In this document: positions 29,002-37,775 of the stretch, piece after piece | How positions within the stretch are numbered: position 1 is the first letter of the stretch | Layout of the letters: every line of letters starts with the position of its first letter | DNA from: Calothrix sp. 336/3 | GTDB lineage: Bacteria; Cyanobacteriota; Cyanobacteriia; Cyanobacteriales; Nostocaceae | Length of the DNA: 64,000 bases | Reading direction: 5' to 3' | Assembly: GCF_000734895.2 (NCBI RefSeq) | Contig: NZ_CP011382.1 | Coordinates: 2,148,700 to 2,212,699, forward strand | The notes under the pieces: model-generated | What the model was told of the DNA's origin: nothing | The model's database searches: none | The model's input: only the letters and a program-made list of their open reading frames with translations | Program-made: the position numbers and the translations under genes

Positions 29002-29955
29002 TTATAACAATCTTGGGTCTAAGGCATCCCTCAAACCATCGCCTATATAGTTAATACTTAAAACAGTCAGAAATATTGCTGCACCTGGGAAAATTACCAT
29101 GTGGGGAGCAATTTCTAAAAAGTTTTGTGCATCATAAAGCATTCTTCCCCAAGTTGGAATATCTGGGGGAAAGCCTAAACCTAAAAAACTAAGGGTAGAT
29201 TCAGTAATAATTGCTGCACTCACTGAAAGAGTACCCGCCACTATTACAGGACTCATTACATTGGGAAGAATATGAATTAAGATTAACCTGCTAGGTGAAG
29301 CACCAAGGGTTCGAGCAGCAGCGACAAATTCTGTTTCCCGCACTGTTAAAAAACCTGCTCTTACCAATCTTGCTACAGACATCCAATTCAGCCCACCAAT
29401 TAAGACAACAATTAATATGAATATACCTAACTCAGCCCCAGCGAATGCTTTGAGGGAATCGCGAAATAAAAATATGATTAATAACAGTAATGGTAGTCGT
29501 GGTAAAGCCAAACATAAATCAGTAAAGCGCATTAAAACTATATCTATCCAACCACCATAAAAGCCGGATATTGCTCCAATAAAAGTTCCTACAGATATTG
29601 CTACTAACATTGAAAAAATACCAACTGCTATTGATATCCTGCCACCATATAAAATTCTAGCTAAAATATCTTGACCCAAGTCATTAGTTCCAAAAGGATG
29701 CTCCCAGTTTGGAGGCAGAGTTGCTTTGGTAAAGTCAATTTTATTGATAGGAGATGTATAAATCAAAGGAATAAAAATCACACTAAGAATAATTATGACT
29801 AACATTATCGTACCCAATATTGCTTGAGGATTACGGCGAAATTTATTCCATACATCTTGTCTAATATTTCTCGAACTAAGTACGTCATTATTACCTATAG
29901 TCAATACTGAACTTTGAAATTGCTTAGAAATTTGCTTTTGCAAACGCTTGAACAT
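29002..29955 (-). CDS. ABC transporter permease (DppC/OppC-like)
   Basis: A 317-residue inner-membrane permease with about six membrane segments. The N-terminal RNPQAILGTIMLVIIILSVIF and GTNDLGQDILARILYGGRIS are hallmarks of DppC-type subunits; the EAA loop is FVAAARTLGASPSRLILIHILP. It forms the second permease of the peptide-type importer; the partner gene lies 26 bp upstream on the same strand. It ends 18 bp from the convergent binding-protein stop. Confidence 0.92.
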   Translation of the reverse strand: MFKRLQKQISKQFQSSVLTIGNNDVLSSRNIRQDVWNKFRRNPQAILGTIMLVIIILSVIFIPLIYTSPINKIDFTKATLPPNWEHPFGTNDLGQDILARILYGGRISIAVGIFSMLVAISVGTFIGAISGFYGGWIDIVLMRFTDLCLALPRLPLLLLIIFLFRDSLKAFAGAELGIFILIVVLIGGLNWMSVARLVRAGFLTVRETEFVAAARTLGASPSRLILIHILPNVMSPVIVAGTLSVSAAIITESTLSFLGLGFPPDIPTWGRMLYDAQNFLEIAPHMVIFPGAAIFLTVLSINYIGDGLRDALDPRLL

Positions 29956-29981
29956 AAGAAATCAGATTAATATATTTTTGT

Positions 29982-30944
29982 TTACTTACTATAATTTACA
30001 CGAGGGTCTAGAATACTATACAGAATATCTGCAATTAAATTAAATATGACAATTAAAATAGCATATATAAATGTAATCGACATAATCACTGGTGTATCAT
30101 TATGGTATATAGAATCTATTAATAAAGCACCAATACCAGGAACTCGAAAAACTTTTTCCGTCACCAAAGCTCCAGTAAAAACACTCGGTATATCCAACGC
30201 AACTAAAGTCACGACCGGAATTAAAGCATTTCGTAAAACATGATGGGTAATAACTCGAAAATTAGATAAACCCTTTGCATAAGCAGTACGTACATAGTCT
30301 TTATGAATGTTTTCTAAAACCTCCGATCGCACAAATCGCATTAACAATGCTGTTTGCCAAAGTGCTAATACAGATATTGGCATAATCGATTGTTTAATTT
30401 GCTCGATAAAACTCTGCCAATCTGTTACTTGTAAAGTGCTGTTATAAATAAAAGGCAACCATTTTAATTGCACGCTAAAAATAATAATAAATAACAAGCC
30501 AGTAAAAAATGTTGGCAGAGAAAAGCCAAAAAATACCAGAGTTGTCAAAATCATGTCAAACAGAGAATTGCGTTTGAGAGCAGAGATTACCCCCAAAGGA
30601 ACAGCTAACAGCGCACCAAAAATGTAAGCAGAACCGACTACCCATAATGTTGTCGGGAGACGCTGAATAATTAAATCGCTCACAGGACTGCGACTAGTAA
30701 AAGAATAGCCCATATCTCCACTGATAAAGGCTGTAATCCACTTGATATAGCGAATATAAATTGGTCGATCTAAACCTAAAGACCTTCTAATATTTTCTCG
30801 CACTTCTGCTGTGATAGAAGGATTGAGTGCAAACTCTCCCATTGGATCACCAGGAGCCAATGCTAATATGGTAAAAATCACAAGGCTGATAGCGACTAGG
30901 GTGGGAATAGAAGTTAGTAGACGCTGAATTAAATATTTGGTCAT
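29982..30944 (-). CDS. ABC transporter permease (DppB/OppB-like)
   Basis: A 320-residue inner-membrane permease. MTKYLIQRLLTSIPTLVAIS and LALAPGDPM start the DppB family pattern; the EAA loop is YVRTAYAKGLSNFRVITHHVL; the C-terminus ILDPRVNYS is typical. It heads the permease pair and probably forms a heterodimer with the downstream DppC-like protein. No ATPase gene (DppD/DppF) is present within the window on either side, so it must use an ATPase encoded elsewhere. Confidence 0.92.
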   Translation of the reverse strand: MTKYLIQRLLTSIPTLVAISLVIFTILALAPGDPMGEFALNPSITAEVRENIRRSLGLDRPIYIRYIKWITAFISGDMGYSFTSRSPVSDLIIQRLPTTLWVVGSAYIFGALLAVPLGVISALKRNSLFDMILTTLVFFGFSLPTFFTGLLFIIIFSVQLKWLPFIYNSTLQVTDWQSFIEQIKQSIMPISVLALWQTALLMRFVRSEVLENIHKDYVRTAYAKGLSNFRVITHHVLRNALIPVVTLVALDIPSVFTGALVTEKVFRVPGIGALLIDSIYHNDTPVIMSITFIYAILIVIFNLIADILYSILDPRVNYSK

Positions 30945-31078
30945 GCTTGATATCGGTAGCGACAGCGTGATTATTTTATATCAATTGGTTTCTATTAGAA
31001 CAATAATCGAGTTAATCATAAAAGGATTCATCAAAAGTTTTTAATTATCAAAGGTATTTCACCTTGATATAGTCAAAT

Positions 31079-31201
31079 TTATGAATATGCGTGAGTCCTG
31101 AATCTATCGTATTGACTACCAATAAAATTTTTTACAGAAATATCCCTATCTAAAAGCGTTCCATCTAAATCAAAGAGAATAGCTCTTATTATGTATTTCA
31201 C
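31079..31201 (-). pseudogene. HAD-hydrolase N-terminal remnant
   Basis: The minus strand reads MKYIIRAILFDLDGTLLDRD then ISVKNFIGSQYDRFR before a stop, 40 codons from GTG at 31201. FDLDGTLLD is motif I of HAD hydrolases and the continuation resembles their cap start. Everything after it is missing, so this is a decayed 5' end, unrelated in sequence detail to the two HAD genes at 2.5-4 kb. Confidence 0.7.
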
Positions 31202-31306
31202 CTTTGCTAGTTATCAAGTGAGATTAATCATGAAGTCTCATTAATACGTCCGAAATAAACCAGAACGACATAACCTACTAAAGCCCAACAGCTTAAATAT
31301 TATAAT

Positions 31307-31340
31307 ACTACGCAAAATCGATAGATTCATGATACTTTAG
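31307..31340 (+). promoter_or_regulatory. CTACG-N5-TCGATAGA motif, copy upstream of nitroreductase
   Basis: CTACGCAAAATCGATAGA at 31308-31325 matches the consensus CTACGSNAARTCGATAGA, followed by the AT-rich TTCATGATACTTTAG. It points toward the NfsA-like gene about 280 bp downstream. The regulatory role is inferred from recurrence only. Confidence 0.5.
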
Positions 31341-31622
31341 TTTAAGTTAGTGTCGTATTGTGCGAACCAAAGAGATGACAGCACCTTTTTATGGTTTAGC
31401 AGGTGGCATCAGCAAAATTTATTATGTTTTGTAAAAAGCAAGCTTTTACTTGGTTTTATGGAGACAAATCGAAAAATTATTTGCCCATCAAATTGCTTGC
31501 CTTCGAGCCGTTGTAAGTAGTTGCGTGTGATTCTATCGCTGTTCGAGAATGCGAAAGAAAATTTACCGCAATATGACTTCGCCTAAATTATTTTGTCTAA
31601 TCTTCTATGGAGATAATTACTA

Positions 31623-32453
31623 ATGACTAATCCTCAAGAACTGCTACATGCACGCTACGGTGAAATACCTTTCCAACTAGAAAAAAATGCTATTAGCTGG
31701 AATCAGAGCGTGACTGCATTATTATCTCACCGTTCTATCCGCAGTTATTTACCTAATCCATTGCCAGATGGAACCCTAGAATTAATGATTTCCTCAGCCC
31801 AATCTGCGGCAACTTCTTCTAATTTACAGACTTGGAGTGTGGTAGCTGTAGAAGATAAAGAACGCAAAGAAGAACTCTCGAAATTAGCAGGAAATCAAGC
31901 CCATATTCGCCAATGTCCGTTATTTTTGGTTTGGTTGGCAGATTTAGCACGTTTGGCTTATGTTGCTGAAAGTCGGGGATTTTCCCACGATGGATTGGAA
32001 TATTTAGAAATGTTTGTGATGGCAACCATTGATGCGACTCTCGCAGCTCAAAATGCTGTTGTTGCAGCTGAGTCCTTCGGTTTGGGGACGGTATATATTG
32101 GGGGAATTCGCAATCGTCCGGAGGAGGTTGCAGCAATACTCAATTTACCACCTTCCGTATTTGCTGTGTTTGGATTGTGTGTTGGGTATCCAAATCCCGA
32201 GGTGGAAACAGCAATTAAACCGAGATTACCCCAATCAGCAGTATTGCATCGGGAAACCTACAACTTGGCAGTGCAAGCAGAAGCATTGTCCCATTATGAC
32301 GAAATCATGAAGGCATTTTACCAACAACAGAAAATGAATGTTCCCGGTGATTGGAGCGAGCATTCAGCCAAACGGATTGCCACATCGGAGTCTCTTTCGG
32401 GACGAAATCGGTTACGCGAAGCTCTGAATAATTTAGGTTTTGAGTTGCGATAA
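31623..32453 (+). CDS. nfsA: NfsA-type oxygen-insensitive nitroreductase / FMN reductase
   Basis: A 276-residue flavoprotein of the NfsA/FRP family. LLSHRSIRSYLPNPLPDGTLE contains the FMN-phosphate arginines, SAATSSNLQTWSVVAV the FMN loop, and GFGLGTVYIGGIRNRPEEV-like (here ESFGLGTVYIGGIRNRPEEV) the dimer-interface flavin contact. C-terminal RDNW-type residues bind NADPH in the family. It reduces nitro compounds or free flavin; supplying FMNH2 to the NtaA/DmoA-type monooxygenase is possible but inferred. ATG 31623 follows GGAG at good distance. Confidence 0.88.
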   Translation: MTNPQELLHARYGEIPFQLEKNAISWNQSVTALLSHRSIRSYLPNPLPDGTLELMISSAQSAATSSNLQTWSVVAVEDKERKEELSKLAGNQAHIRQCPLFLVWLADLARLAYVAESRGFSHDGLEYLEMFVMATIDATLAAQNAVVAAESFGLGTVYIGGIRNRPEEVAAILNLPPSVFAVFGLCVGYPNPEVETAIKPRLPQSAVLHRETYNLAVQAEALSHYDEIMKAFYQQQKMNVPGDWSEHSAKRIATSESLSGRNRLREALNNLGFELR

Positions 32454-32595
32454 ATACTCGTAAATATATTGCGATACTATCGATCGCCACACAATCGGGA
32501 ATTCCATCGATTACCCAACGAATCGAATTTTGATGGGAATGGGATTGAATCGATCTAATAAAAGACATCACAACCATATCTCAACCAATCCAAAA

Positions 32596-32826
32596 TTAAA
32601 CTTTCTGGCTCGATTTACGCACAAGTTCGTGAAGATTCAGATACATCATACTCAGCAAAACCAAAAACATGATTCCTGCAACTGTTCCGTAACCTTTTAA
32701 ATGCCAACTCAACCGCAAAAATGTTAATTTTAGCTTTCTGTAGGATGCAGATAAGGACAATTTTGATTTTTTCCAACCCAAATTTCTGCTAGAAGAAATC
32801 TTGAATTTAAAATCTGTTGCTGTCAT
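32596..32826 (-). CDS. Small single-pass membrane protein, unknown
   Basis: A 76-residue frame with ATG at 32826: a basic N-terminal half (many Lys/Arg/Ser) and one membrane segment around residues 47-63 (VAGIMFLVLLSMMYLNL). No family is recognised. It lies alone between the nitroreductase and the MgtC gene. The basic-then-hydrophobic composition is plausible for a real small membrane protein. Confidence 0.45.
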   Translation of the reverse strand: MTATDFKFKISSSRNLGWKKSKLSLSASYRKLKLTFLRLSWHLKGYGTVAGIMFLVLLSMMYLNLHELVRKSSQKV

Positions 32827-33081
32827 CGTGTTCCCTTCTCTGAATTTTTCAAAAATTAAATACGATAAGTCTATCGAGATTGTGTACTTTAGATTATTAC
32901 ATGCTCTAACTCCGAAAGCAAGTCCGAATGCTTCCTAGTAATAAAGTCTTGTTTGTAGAAAAAATAATTTAATTCATAAGTACTTAAAAGTAGAAGATTT
33001 GTATATAAAAGCACTAATATATATTTGAGACAAAAGCTAAATACTGTTTGAGGTTTGATCTGTAAATTTTCTTAATATTGC

Positions 33082-33600
33082 TTAAAATTCATCATCCGTA
33101 TCCGACGAAGCGAAAATATTCTTTTCATCTGCGTGACTAACGCGAAATTCGATCACTCGACTCAAACGCTTAACTCCGCTCAATGTCACCAAAGTCAAAA
33201 ATCCTGCCATCAAAGCCGTCTGCCACAATCCGCATCCAATCGCAGCTCCCAATCCTGCGGAAATCCATACCGATGCAGCTGTGGTCAATCCCTTCACCTT
33301 GGGGTTGGCTGATTCTCCGGGAGATACTTGCAAAATCAATCCTGCTCCAATAAATCCGACTCCTGTAGTAACTCCTTGGATAGTGCGACTGAGGGCATTT
33401 GTGGTAGCAAAAAGACTATCTCCTTCTGCCTGTAGGGGAATCATTACAAATAAAGCCGATCCCATACTCACCAGCATAAATGTTCGCATTCCTGCAGGTC
33501 TTCCTCCCTTTTGCCGATTCAATCCGATCGAGCAACCGACTAAAAGCGCGAGGAACAATCGGAATCCAATTTGGAACCAATCATCAGACGCAAGCAGCAT
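33082..33600 (-). CDS. MgtC/SapB-family membrane protein
   Basis: A 172-residue protein with four to five membrane segments. FRLFLALLVGCSIGLNRQKGGRPAGMRTFMLVSMGSALF contains the family motif E/N-R-x-x-x-x-RPAGxRT. TGVGFIGAGLIL and GLTTAASVWISAGLGAA complete the MgtC transmembrane domain. The family modulates magnesium-limited growth and ATP synthase in other bacteria. ATG 33600 was chosen; a TTG at 33609 would add three residues. A repeat element starts 50 bp upstream. Confidence 0.88.
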   Translation of the reverse strand: MLLASDDWFQIGFRLFLALLVGCSIGLNRQKGGRPAGMRTFMLVSMGSALFVMIPLQAEGDSLFATTNALSRTIQGVTTGVGFIGAGLILQVSPGESANPKVKGLTTAASVWISAGLGAAIGCGLWQTALMAGFLTLVTLSGVKRLSRVIEFRVSHADEKNIFASSDTDDEF

Positions 33601-33651
33601 TACACCCAATTTGATATCCCTCCAGATTTTTTTGGCGATCGCATAAACAAG

Positions 33652-33771
33652 CTACCAGTCTGCCAACTTTGAATTGACCGATTGGGATAGGACAAGAGAG
33701 ACAGGGGAGAGGGGGGAGACAAGGGGGAAATATCCCTCAATTATTTCTTGACAGAGTACTACCAGTCTGCC
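33652..33771 (+). repeat. MITE-like element family A, copy 2, plus a truncated second copy
   Basis: About 120 bp: CTACCAGTCTGCCAACTTTG at the left, a purine tract (GAGACAGGGGAGAGGGGGGAG), TATCCCTCAATTATTTCTTG, and AGTACTACCAGTCTG at the right. Immediately after (33769-33803) the left terminus begins again, but the element is cut off after GATAGGAC, giving a tandem partial copy. The spacer 33601-34165 holds these repeats plus two motif copies and no gene. Confidence 0.7.
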
Positions 33772-33824
33772 AACTTTGAATTGACCGATTGGGATAGGAC
33801 AGAGGAAATGCTAAGAGTAATTTA

Positions 33825-33858
33825 TACTAAAAAACGATAGATTTTTAGGGCTTTTTAG
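33825..33858 (+). promoter_or_regulatory. CGATAGATTTTTAGG motif, intermediate copy
   Basis: ACTAAAAAACGATAGATTTT then TAGGGCTTTT. The core CGATAGATTTTTAGG is identical to that in the copy upstream of the SsuA-like gene at 43 kb, but the CTACGG half is degenerate. It lies 90 bp before a full copy in the same spacer. Confidence 0.35.
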
Positions 33859-33914
33859 TAAAACCCCCTTGCATCTCTTGTATATAAAGTGAAATAATAT
33901 GTTTTTCATCATAA

Positions 33915-33948
33915 ACTACGGCAAGTCGATAGAGCAAGTGTATTTTAC
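33915..33948 (+). promoter_or_regulatory. CTACG-N5-TCGATAGA motif, copy upstream of 34166 gene
   Basis: CTACGGCAAGTCGATAGA at 33916-33933 is an exact consensus match, followed by GCAAGTGTATTTTACTTT. It points toward the small gene at 34166 and the mtnB remnant. A family A element was found between the motif and the gene (34026-34132), so it may no longer act on it. Confidence 0.5.
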
Positions 33949-34025
33949 TTTGATGCTGAGTTCCCTAGAATTGTTTGCCGAATTAGCTGCCATCAGTTTG
34001 CTTCAAGAGCATTGCATGCAGGAAC

Positions 34026-34132
34026 CTAGTGGTCTGTCAACTTTGAATGGATTGGGAAAGGACTAGAGAGACAGGGGAGAGGGGGGAGACAAAGGGGAAA
34101 TATCCCTCAATTATTTCTTGACAGAGTACTAG
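34026..34132 (+). repeat. MITE-like element family A, copy 3
   Basis: A 107-bp unit bounded by CTAG on both sides: CTAGTGGTCTGTCAACTTTG at the left, purine tract in the middle, TATCCCTCAATTATTTCTTG and AGTACTAG at the right. It is nearly identical in its right half to the copy 370 bp upstream. Confidence 0.75.
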
Positions 34133-34165
34133 TAACTTTAGAAAAAGCTTTGTAATTAAACAGTT

Positions 34166-34423
34166 ATGGAAGAAAAGCCTGAATTCTCTACAAGTTCCAG
34201 TAATTTTCTATATCCACGGCATCCCTATTGTGGGAAATTTACTCCAGAGTATTTAGTATTTAATGCAAATTTACAGGAATTTGCTCAACGGGTTAATTAC
34301 ATATCAGGTTTGCAAACGGGAGGTAAGTTATCTCCGGAAGAAGCATACGGGCAGATAAAATTGCTTTGGAAGCAGTTGAAACGTACGAAAAAAGAACTCA
34401 ACATACCCAATAGCGATCGCTAG
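34166..34423 (+). CDS. Small conserved cyanobacterial protein (DUF7219-like)
   Basis: An 85-residue soluble protein: FLYPRHPYCGKFTPEYLVFNANLQEFAQRVNYI, then LSPEEAYGQIKLLWKQLKRTKKEL. The pattern is that of a small, widely conserved cyanobacterial family of unknown function that I recall as DUF7219. It is helix-rich with no catalytic motif. It lies directly upstream of an mtnB remnant. Confidence 0.65.
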   Translation: MEEKPEFSTSSSNFLYPRHPYCGKFTPEYLVFNANLQEFAQRVNYISGLQTGGKLSPEEAYGQIKLLWKQLKRTKKELNIPNSDR

Positions 34424-34452
34424 GAAAATTCCCAAATTAATGAGAATAGGGC

Positions 34453-34665
34453 ATGAAGTACTTTGATTGCCATGAACAGGAAATAGATTATCGAGTCAAA
34501 TTAGTTGATATTGCCAGAGATTTTTATCGACGGGGATGGATGCCGAGAACTACTGGTAATTTGTCGGTGTGGTTTCCGGATAGTAGCTTTGCGATCGCAA
34601 AAAATAATAGTTACAAAAGCCTATTGATGCCGAATGCAAGAAAATTTTTAATGTTATCAAATTAA
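34453..34665 (+). pseudogene. mtnB: mtnB (methylthioribulose-1-phosphate dehydratase) 5' remnant
   Basis: The 70-codon frame reads LVDIARDFYRRGWMPRTTGN then LSVWFPDSSFAIA, the start of MtnB-type class II aldolases (usual pattern RGWxPGTSGNLS). After about 50 residues the similarity ends and the frame stops. The His-containing metal site and the rest of the roughly 200-residue enzyme are missing. MtnB acts in the methionine salvage pathway, so the methylthioadenosine salvage route is either lost or encoded elsewhere. Confidence 0.7.
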
Positions 34666-34666
34666 A

Positions 34667-34686
34667 GCCCAGTCGATGACTGGGGC
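34667..34686. terminator. Strong hairpin after mtnB remnant
   Basis: CCCAGTC-GAT-GACTGGG with an additional G-C pair (34667-34686) lies directly after the remnant's stop, followed on the plus strand by an A run. On the minus strand only a short T stretch follows. Probably an old terminator or an RNA 3' end. Confidence 0.5.
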
Positions 34687-34959
34687 ATAAAAAAAAACGA
34701 TTGCCGATCGCCTAAATAATTATCATTCACATACTTGTTTTATAACCTCTTTCATGTAATGCTAATCACATAATGTACTATAACTTGACCGATAAATAGA
34801 AGTTATTATTATGGCTGGTGATTGAAGAGCGCGATCGCATTGCCATATTCACCTATGGTTTGGCAGGTAATCCGAACACAAGTTACCTAAAATTTGTTCA
34901 AAAAAGACCCAATCACTTTCCGATAATTCCCAAAAAATAAGCAGAACTGGAGACAGGAT

Positions 34960-35907
34960 ATGAGATTAAATCTATTTCAAAAAAGATTGAAATTACCCGT
35001 AATATTTGCTTTATTTGTGGCTGTTTTTACGTCTTTAATTATTATTCCCATCACACCACTCGTGAGCTTTTCTGCCACTCAAAAAGCCAACATACAATTT
35101 GTTTCTCCTGCTTGGGTAGCAGAGAATTCAAAAAATCCCAACTTACGAATTTTGGATGTCCGCAATCTTCCCCTAGACTATATCAGCGGACATTTACCAA
35201 ATGCGGTGAATATTGCAGATAGTGCTTTTCGCGGACCACGGGAAGGTTTACCAGTTCAGTACTGGAATACTCAAAAACTTGGGGAGATATTCACCAATTC
35301 TGGGTTAACAAATAATAGTAAAGTCTTGGTTTATTCCGATGGACGTGATGTTTTAGGTGCGACGATGGTAGCCTATTTGCTAGAACGTTCTGGACTCAAA
35401 GATATTGCAGTCTTGGATGGTGGTTACAAGGGATATCAAGCGACTCAACCCGTCACCAAAGAGTTTCCTAAATACAAACCGAGCAAATTTGTAGTTCGCG
35501 ATAACCCTGGGGTACGGGTAAGTTTGGATGAGGTGAAAAAATCCATCGGTAAATCGGGTGTGACTTTCATCGATCCCCGTCCGGAGAAGTTATTTGCGGG
35601 AGAAGAGAATGTATTCATTCGCAACGGACATATTCCTGGTGCAGTCAATATTCCTTGGGTAACATTCACTGAAACGGATAATCCCCACAAGCTCAAATCG
35701 CTGCAAGCAATTCAGCAAATTTTGGCAGATAAGAAAATTAGCAAATCGAGCGATATTATCGTCACTTGCAGCACAGGTAGGGAAGCGACGTTACAGTATC
35801 TCGTGTTGAAGCACTTGCTTGGTTATCCAAAAGTGAGAATTTATGAGGGTTCTTGGACTGAGTACAGTTCTTTCCCCGATTTACCTGTTGCAACTGGATT
35901 GAGTTAA
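34960..35907 (+). CDS. Secreted tandem-rhodanese sulfurtransferase
   Basis: A 315-residue protein with an N-terminal signal/anchor (residues 12-39) and two rhodanese domains. Domain 1 (about 45-165) has YSDGRD in place of the active-site cysteine loop and is therefore non-catalytic. Domain 2 (about 186-310) carries Cys270 in TCSTGREA, a six-residue loop typical of thiosulfate or 3-mercaptopyruvate sulfurtransferases. It would transfer sulfane sulfur in the periplasm or thylakoid lumen. A thiosulfate-type YeeE transporter lies 670 bp downstream. A weak variant of the TCGATAG-type motif is about 160 bp upstream (34775-34808). Confidence 0.9.
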   Translation: MRLNLFQKRLKLPVIFALFVAVFTSLIIIPITPLVSFSATQKANIQFVSPAWVAENSKNPNLRILDVRNLPLDYISGHLPNAVNIADSAFRGPREGLPVQYWNTQKLGEIFTNSGLTNNSKVLVYSDGRDVLGATMVAYLLERSGLKDIAVLDGGYKGYQATQPVTKEFPKYKPSKFVVRDNPGVRVSLDEVKKSIGKSGVTFIDPRPEKLFAGEENVFIRNGHIPGAVNIPWVTFTETDNPHKLKSLQAIQQILADKKISKSSDIIVTCSTGREATLQYLVLKHLLGYPKVRIYEGSWTEYSSFPDLPVATGLS

Positions 35908-36106
35908 TTTGTAGTGGTTTCGTTAATGATGAAGGGCTGTTTGTTAGTTCTATTTATTAGTTTTATAAATAGGGCTTCAGCAATGAGTCGGGGAATTTTA
36001 TTCCCCAATGAGTGATGCTTAATCTCAGAGGAAATATTACGCGATCGCGTAATTTAATTTGAAGTTCTCTTAGGATTTTTTGATTTTGAATTATCGGGAG
36101 TTAGAT

Positions 36107-36310
36107 ATGATGAGATATTGTCTTTTTTTGTTGACTTTACTAGCAGTTAATTTCGGATTGAGTAATCTCAAAATTGCTGCTATAGATAATAATCAATCGA
36201 GCGATCGCGATGGTTTCAACAATCCAAGTAGTTTGATTGGTTGTAGCACTAGCGAGCCTGAAAAACCCGAACAAAAGGGTAAAACAAATAGAGGTAACAG
36301 TAAGGCTTGA
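36107..36310 (+). CDS. Small putative secreted protein, unknown
   Basis: A 67-residue frame: an N-terminal hydrophobic signal (RYCLFLLTLLAVNFGLSN), then a polar Asn/Ser/Asp-rich stretch and a Lys/Gly/Asn tail. ATG 36107 has GGGAG upstream; a TTG at 36080 is less likely. No family is recognised. It lies between the rhodanese and YeeE genes. Confidence 0.4.
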   Translation: MMRYCLFLLTLLAVNFGLSNLKIAAIDNNQSSDRDGFNNPSSLIGCSTSEPEKPEQKGKTNRGNSKA

Positions 36311-36366
36311 ATTAGATACAATATCCAAAATCTATAACCCTGTGTCTAACCTTTATCTCAATAGTG

Positions 36367-36389
36367 TAAGTCCTCTTCAAGAGGACTTA
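36367..36389 (+). terminator. Hairpin AAGTCCTCTT / AAGAGGACTT
   Basis: A perfect 11-base-pair stem (TAAGTCCTCTT with AAGAGGACTTA) around one central base, 57 bp after the small protein's stop, with a T-poor tail. Likely a transcription terminator or a stable 3' hairpin. Confidence 0.55.
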
Positions 36390-36575
36390 ACTCTAATAAA
36401 AAATTATCTGAATACTTTCAGCATTTTTCATTTAACTATATTTTAATTTTAAAAAATGGCTCAAATTTATAATAAAATCTCACAATATAATAGACTAGGA
36501 GACAGGAAAATACCAATTTAAAAACAATCATGATTAATTTGCAGCTTGCATCGCCAATATAAACATTTTCTGCTG

Positions 36576-37775
36576 ATGAGCAATATTTTTAACAACAATC
36601 GTCCCACTTCATTATCCAATTCATCCCAGCACCTGAAATCCCCCAATAATCAACCGCAAAAATTACTCGTAGCAATTGCGATCGCCCTATTTACCTTTGG
36701 CTCAATTGTTCTCCATCCCTATAGTTGGCGGCATAGTATTTTATTAATTATTGGTGGACTTTTGGGAGCTTCCCTATATAAATTTAGATTTGGCTTTACT
36801 TCTACTTACCGGAAATTTTTAACCGCAGGAGAAGTCGAAGGGATTTACGCTCAATTATTGATGTTGGTGGTTGCCACAATTTTATTTGCTCCTGTTCTGG
36901 CTGCGGGAAATGTATTGGGAGAAGCAGTTAAAGGTAGCATCGCACCCATCGGAATACAAGGAGCGATCGCAGCGTTTTTATTTGGTGTGGGAATGCAAAT
37001 TGCTGGAGGTTGTGGTTGTGGAACTTTGTATGCAGTGGGTTCCGGTAGCTTGGCAATGGTATTTACCCTGTTGACGTTTTGTATTGGTTCGTTTTGGGCA
37101 AGTTTGACGCGGCAATTTTGGGCAAATTTACCAACCCTACCACCAATTGTTTTGGGAGAAAAATTTGGTTGGTTTTCAGGTGCAGCAATCCAAGTGGGGA
37201 TTTGTTTATTAATTTTCAGCTTAATTTACTTAAAAAGTGATCGTAAAAATCAAAATAAGTTGAATTTTTCTAATCATTTTTCTAACTGCCTAAAATTGCC
37301 ATTATTTCAAGGAGCGATCGCTCTAGCAATCCTCAACTGGCTGACATTAATCGTATCCGGTCAACCCTGGCGAATTACCTGGGGTTTTGCCCTATTTACA
37401 GCCAAAATCGCCACCTTTTTCGGTTGGGATTCTACCAATAGCCAATTTTGGAACCTACCAAATCAACAAAAAGTACTGTCGGCAAGTTTATTTGCAGACA
37501 TGACCACCGTTACGAATATTGGCATACTTCTGGGAGCATTTCTAGCAGCAGCCTTAGTGGGAAAATTAAGCCTTCCCGCAAAAATCAATCCTCGAATAAT
37601 TTTCTCTTCTGCCCTTGGTGGATTACTCATGGGTTACGGTGCGTTCAATGCATTTGGTTGCAACGTCAATGCCTTTTTCGGTGGTATTGCTTCTACCAGC
37701 TTGCACGGTTGGGTATGGATTATCTTTGCTTTGCTCGGTAGTCGCTTGGGGTTAATTTTGGCAAAGCTAATTTAA
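36576..37775 (+). CDS. YeeE/YedE-family (TsuA-like) thiosulfate/sulfur transporter
   Basis: A 399-residue membrane protein with about nine to ten segments. GGCGCGTLYAVGSGS (about 140-155) and GAFNAFGCNVNAFFGG near the C-terminus carry the conserved cysteines that relay thiosulfate in YeeE/TsuA. It imports thiosulfate or related sulfur compounds across the inner membrane. ATG 36576 was chosen; a TTG at 36546 would add ten residues. With the secreted rhodanese upstream it forms a plausible inorganic sulfane-sulfur uptake pair. Confidence 0.88.
   Translation: MSNIFNNNRPTSLSNSSQHLKSPNNQPQKLLVAIAIALFTFGSIVLHPYSWRHSILLIIGGLLGASLYKFRFGFTSTYRKFLTAGEVEGIYAQLLMLVVATILFAPVLAAGNVLGEAVKGSIAPIGIQGAIAAFLFGVGMQIAGGCGCGTLYAVGSGSLAMVFTLLTFCIGSFWASLTRQFWANLPTLPPIVLGEKFGWFSGAAIQVGICLLIFSLIYLKSDRKNQNKLNFSNHFSNCLKLPLFQGAIALAILNWLTLIVSGQPWRITWGFALFTAKIATFFGWDSTNSQFWNLPNQQKVLSASLFADMTTVTNIGILLGAFLAAALVGKLSLPAKINPRIIFSSALGGLLMGYGAFNAFGCNVNAFFGGIASTSLHGWVWIIFALLGSRLGLILAKLI

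Larger units (their letters stand above)
30945..31622. other. 678-bp spacer with a gene remnant and a regulatory motif
   Basis: Between the permeases and the nitroreductase. It contains a HAD-type remnant (31079-31201) and a strong copy of the CTACG...TCGATAGA motif at 31307-31340. TATGGAGATAATTACTA supplies the nitroreductase ribosome site. No intact gene was seen. Confidence 0.5.
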
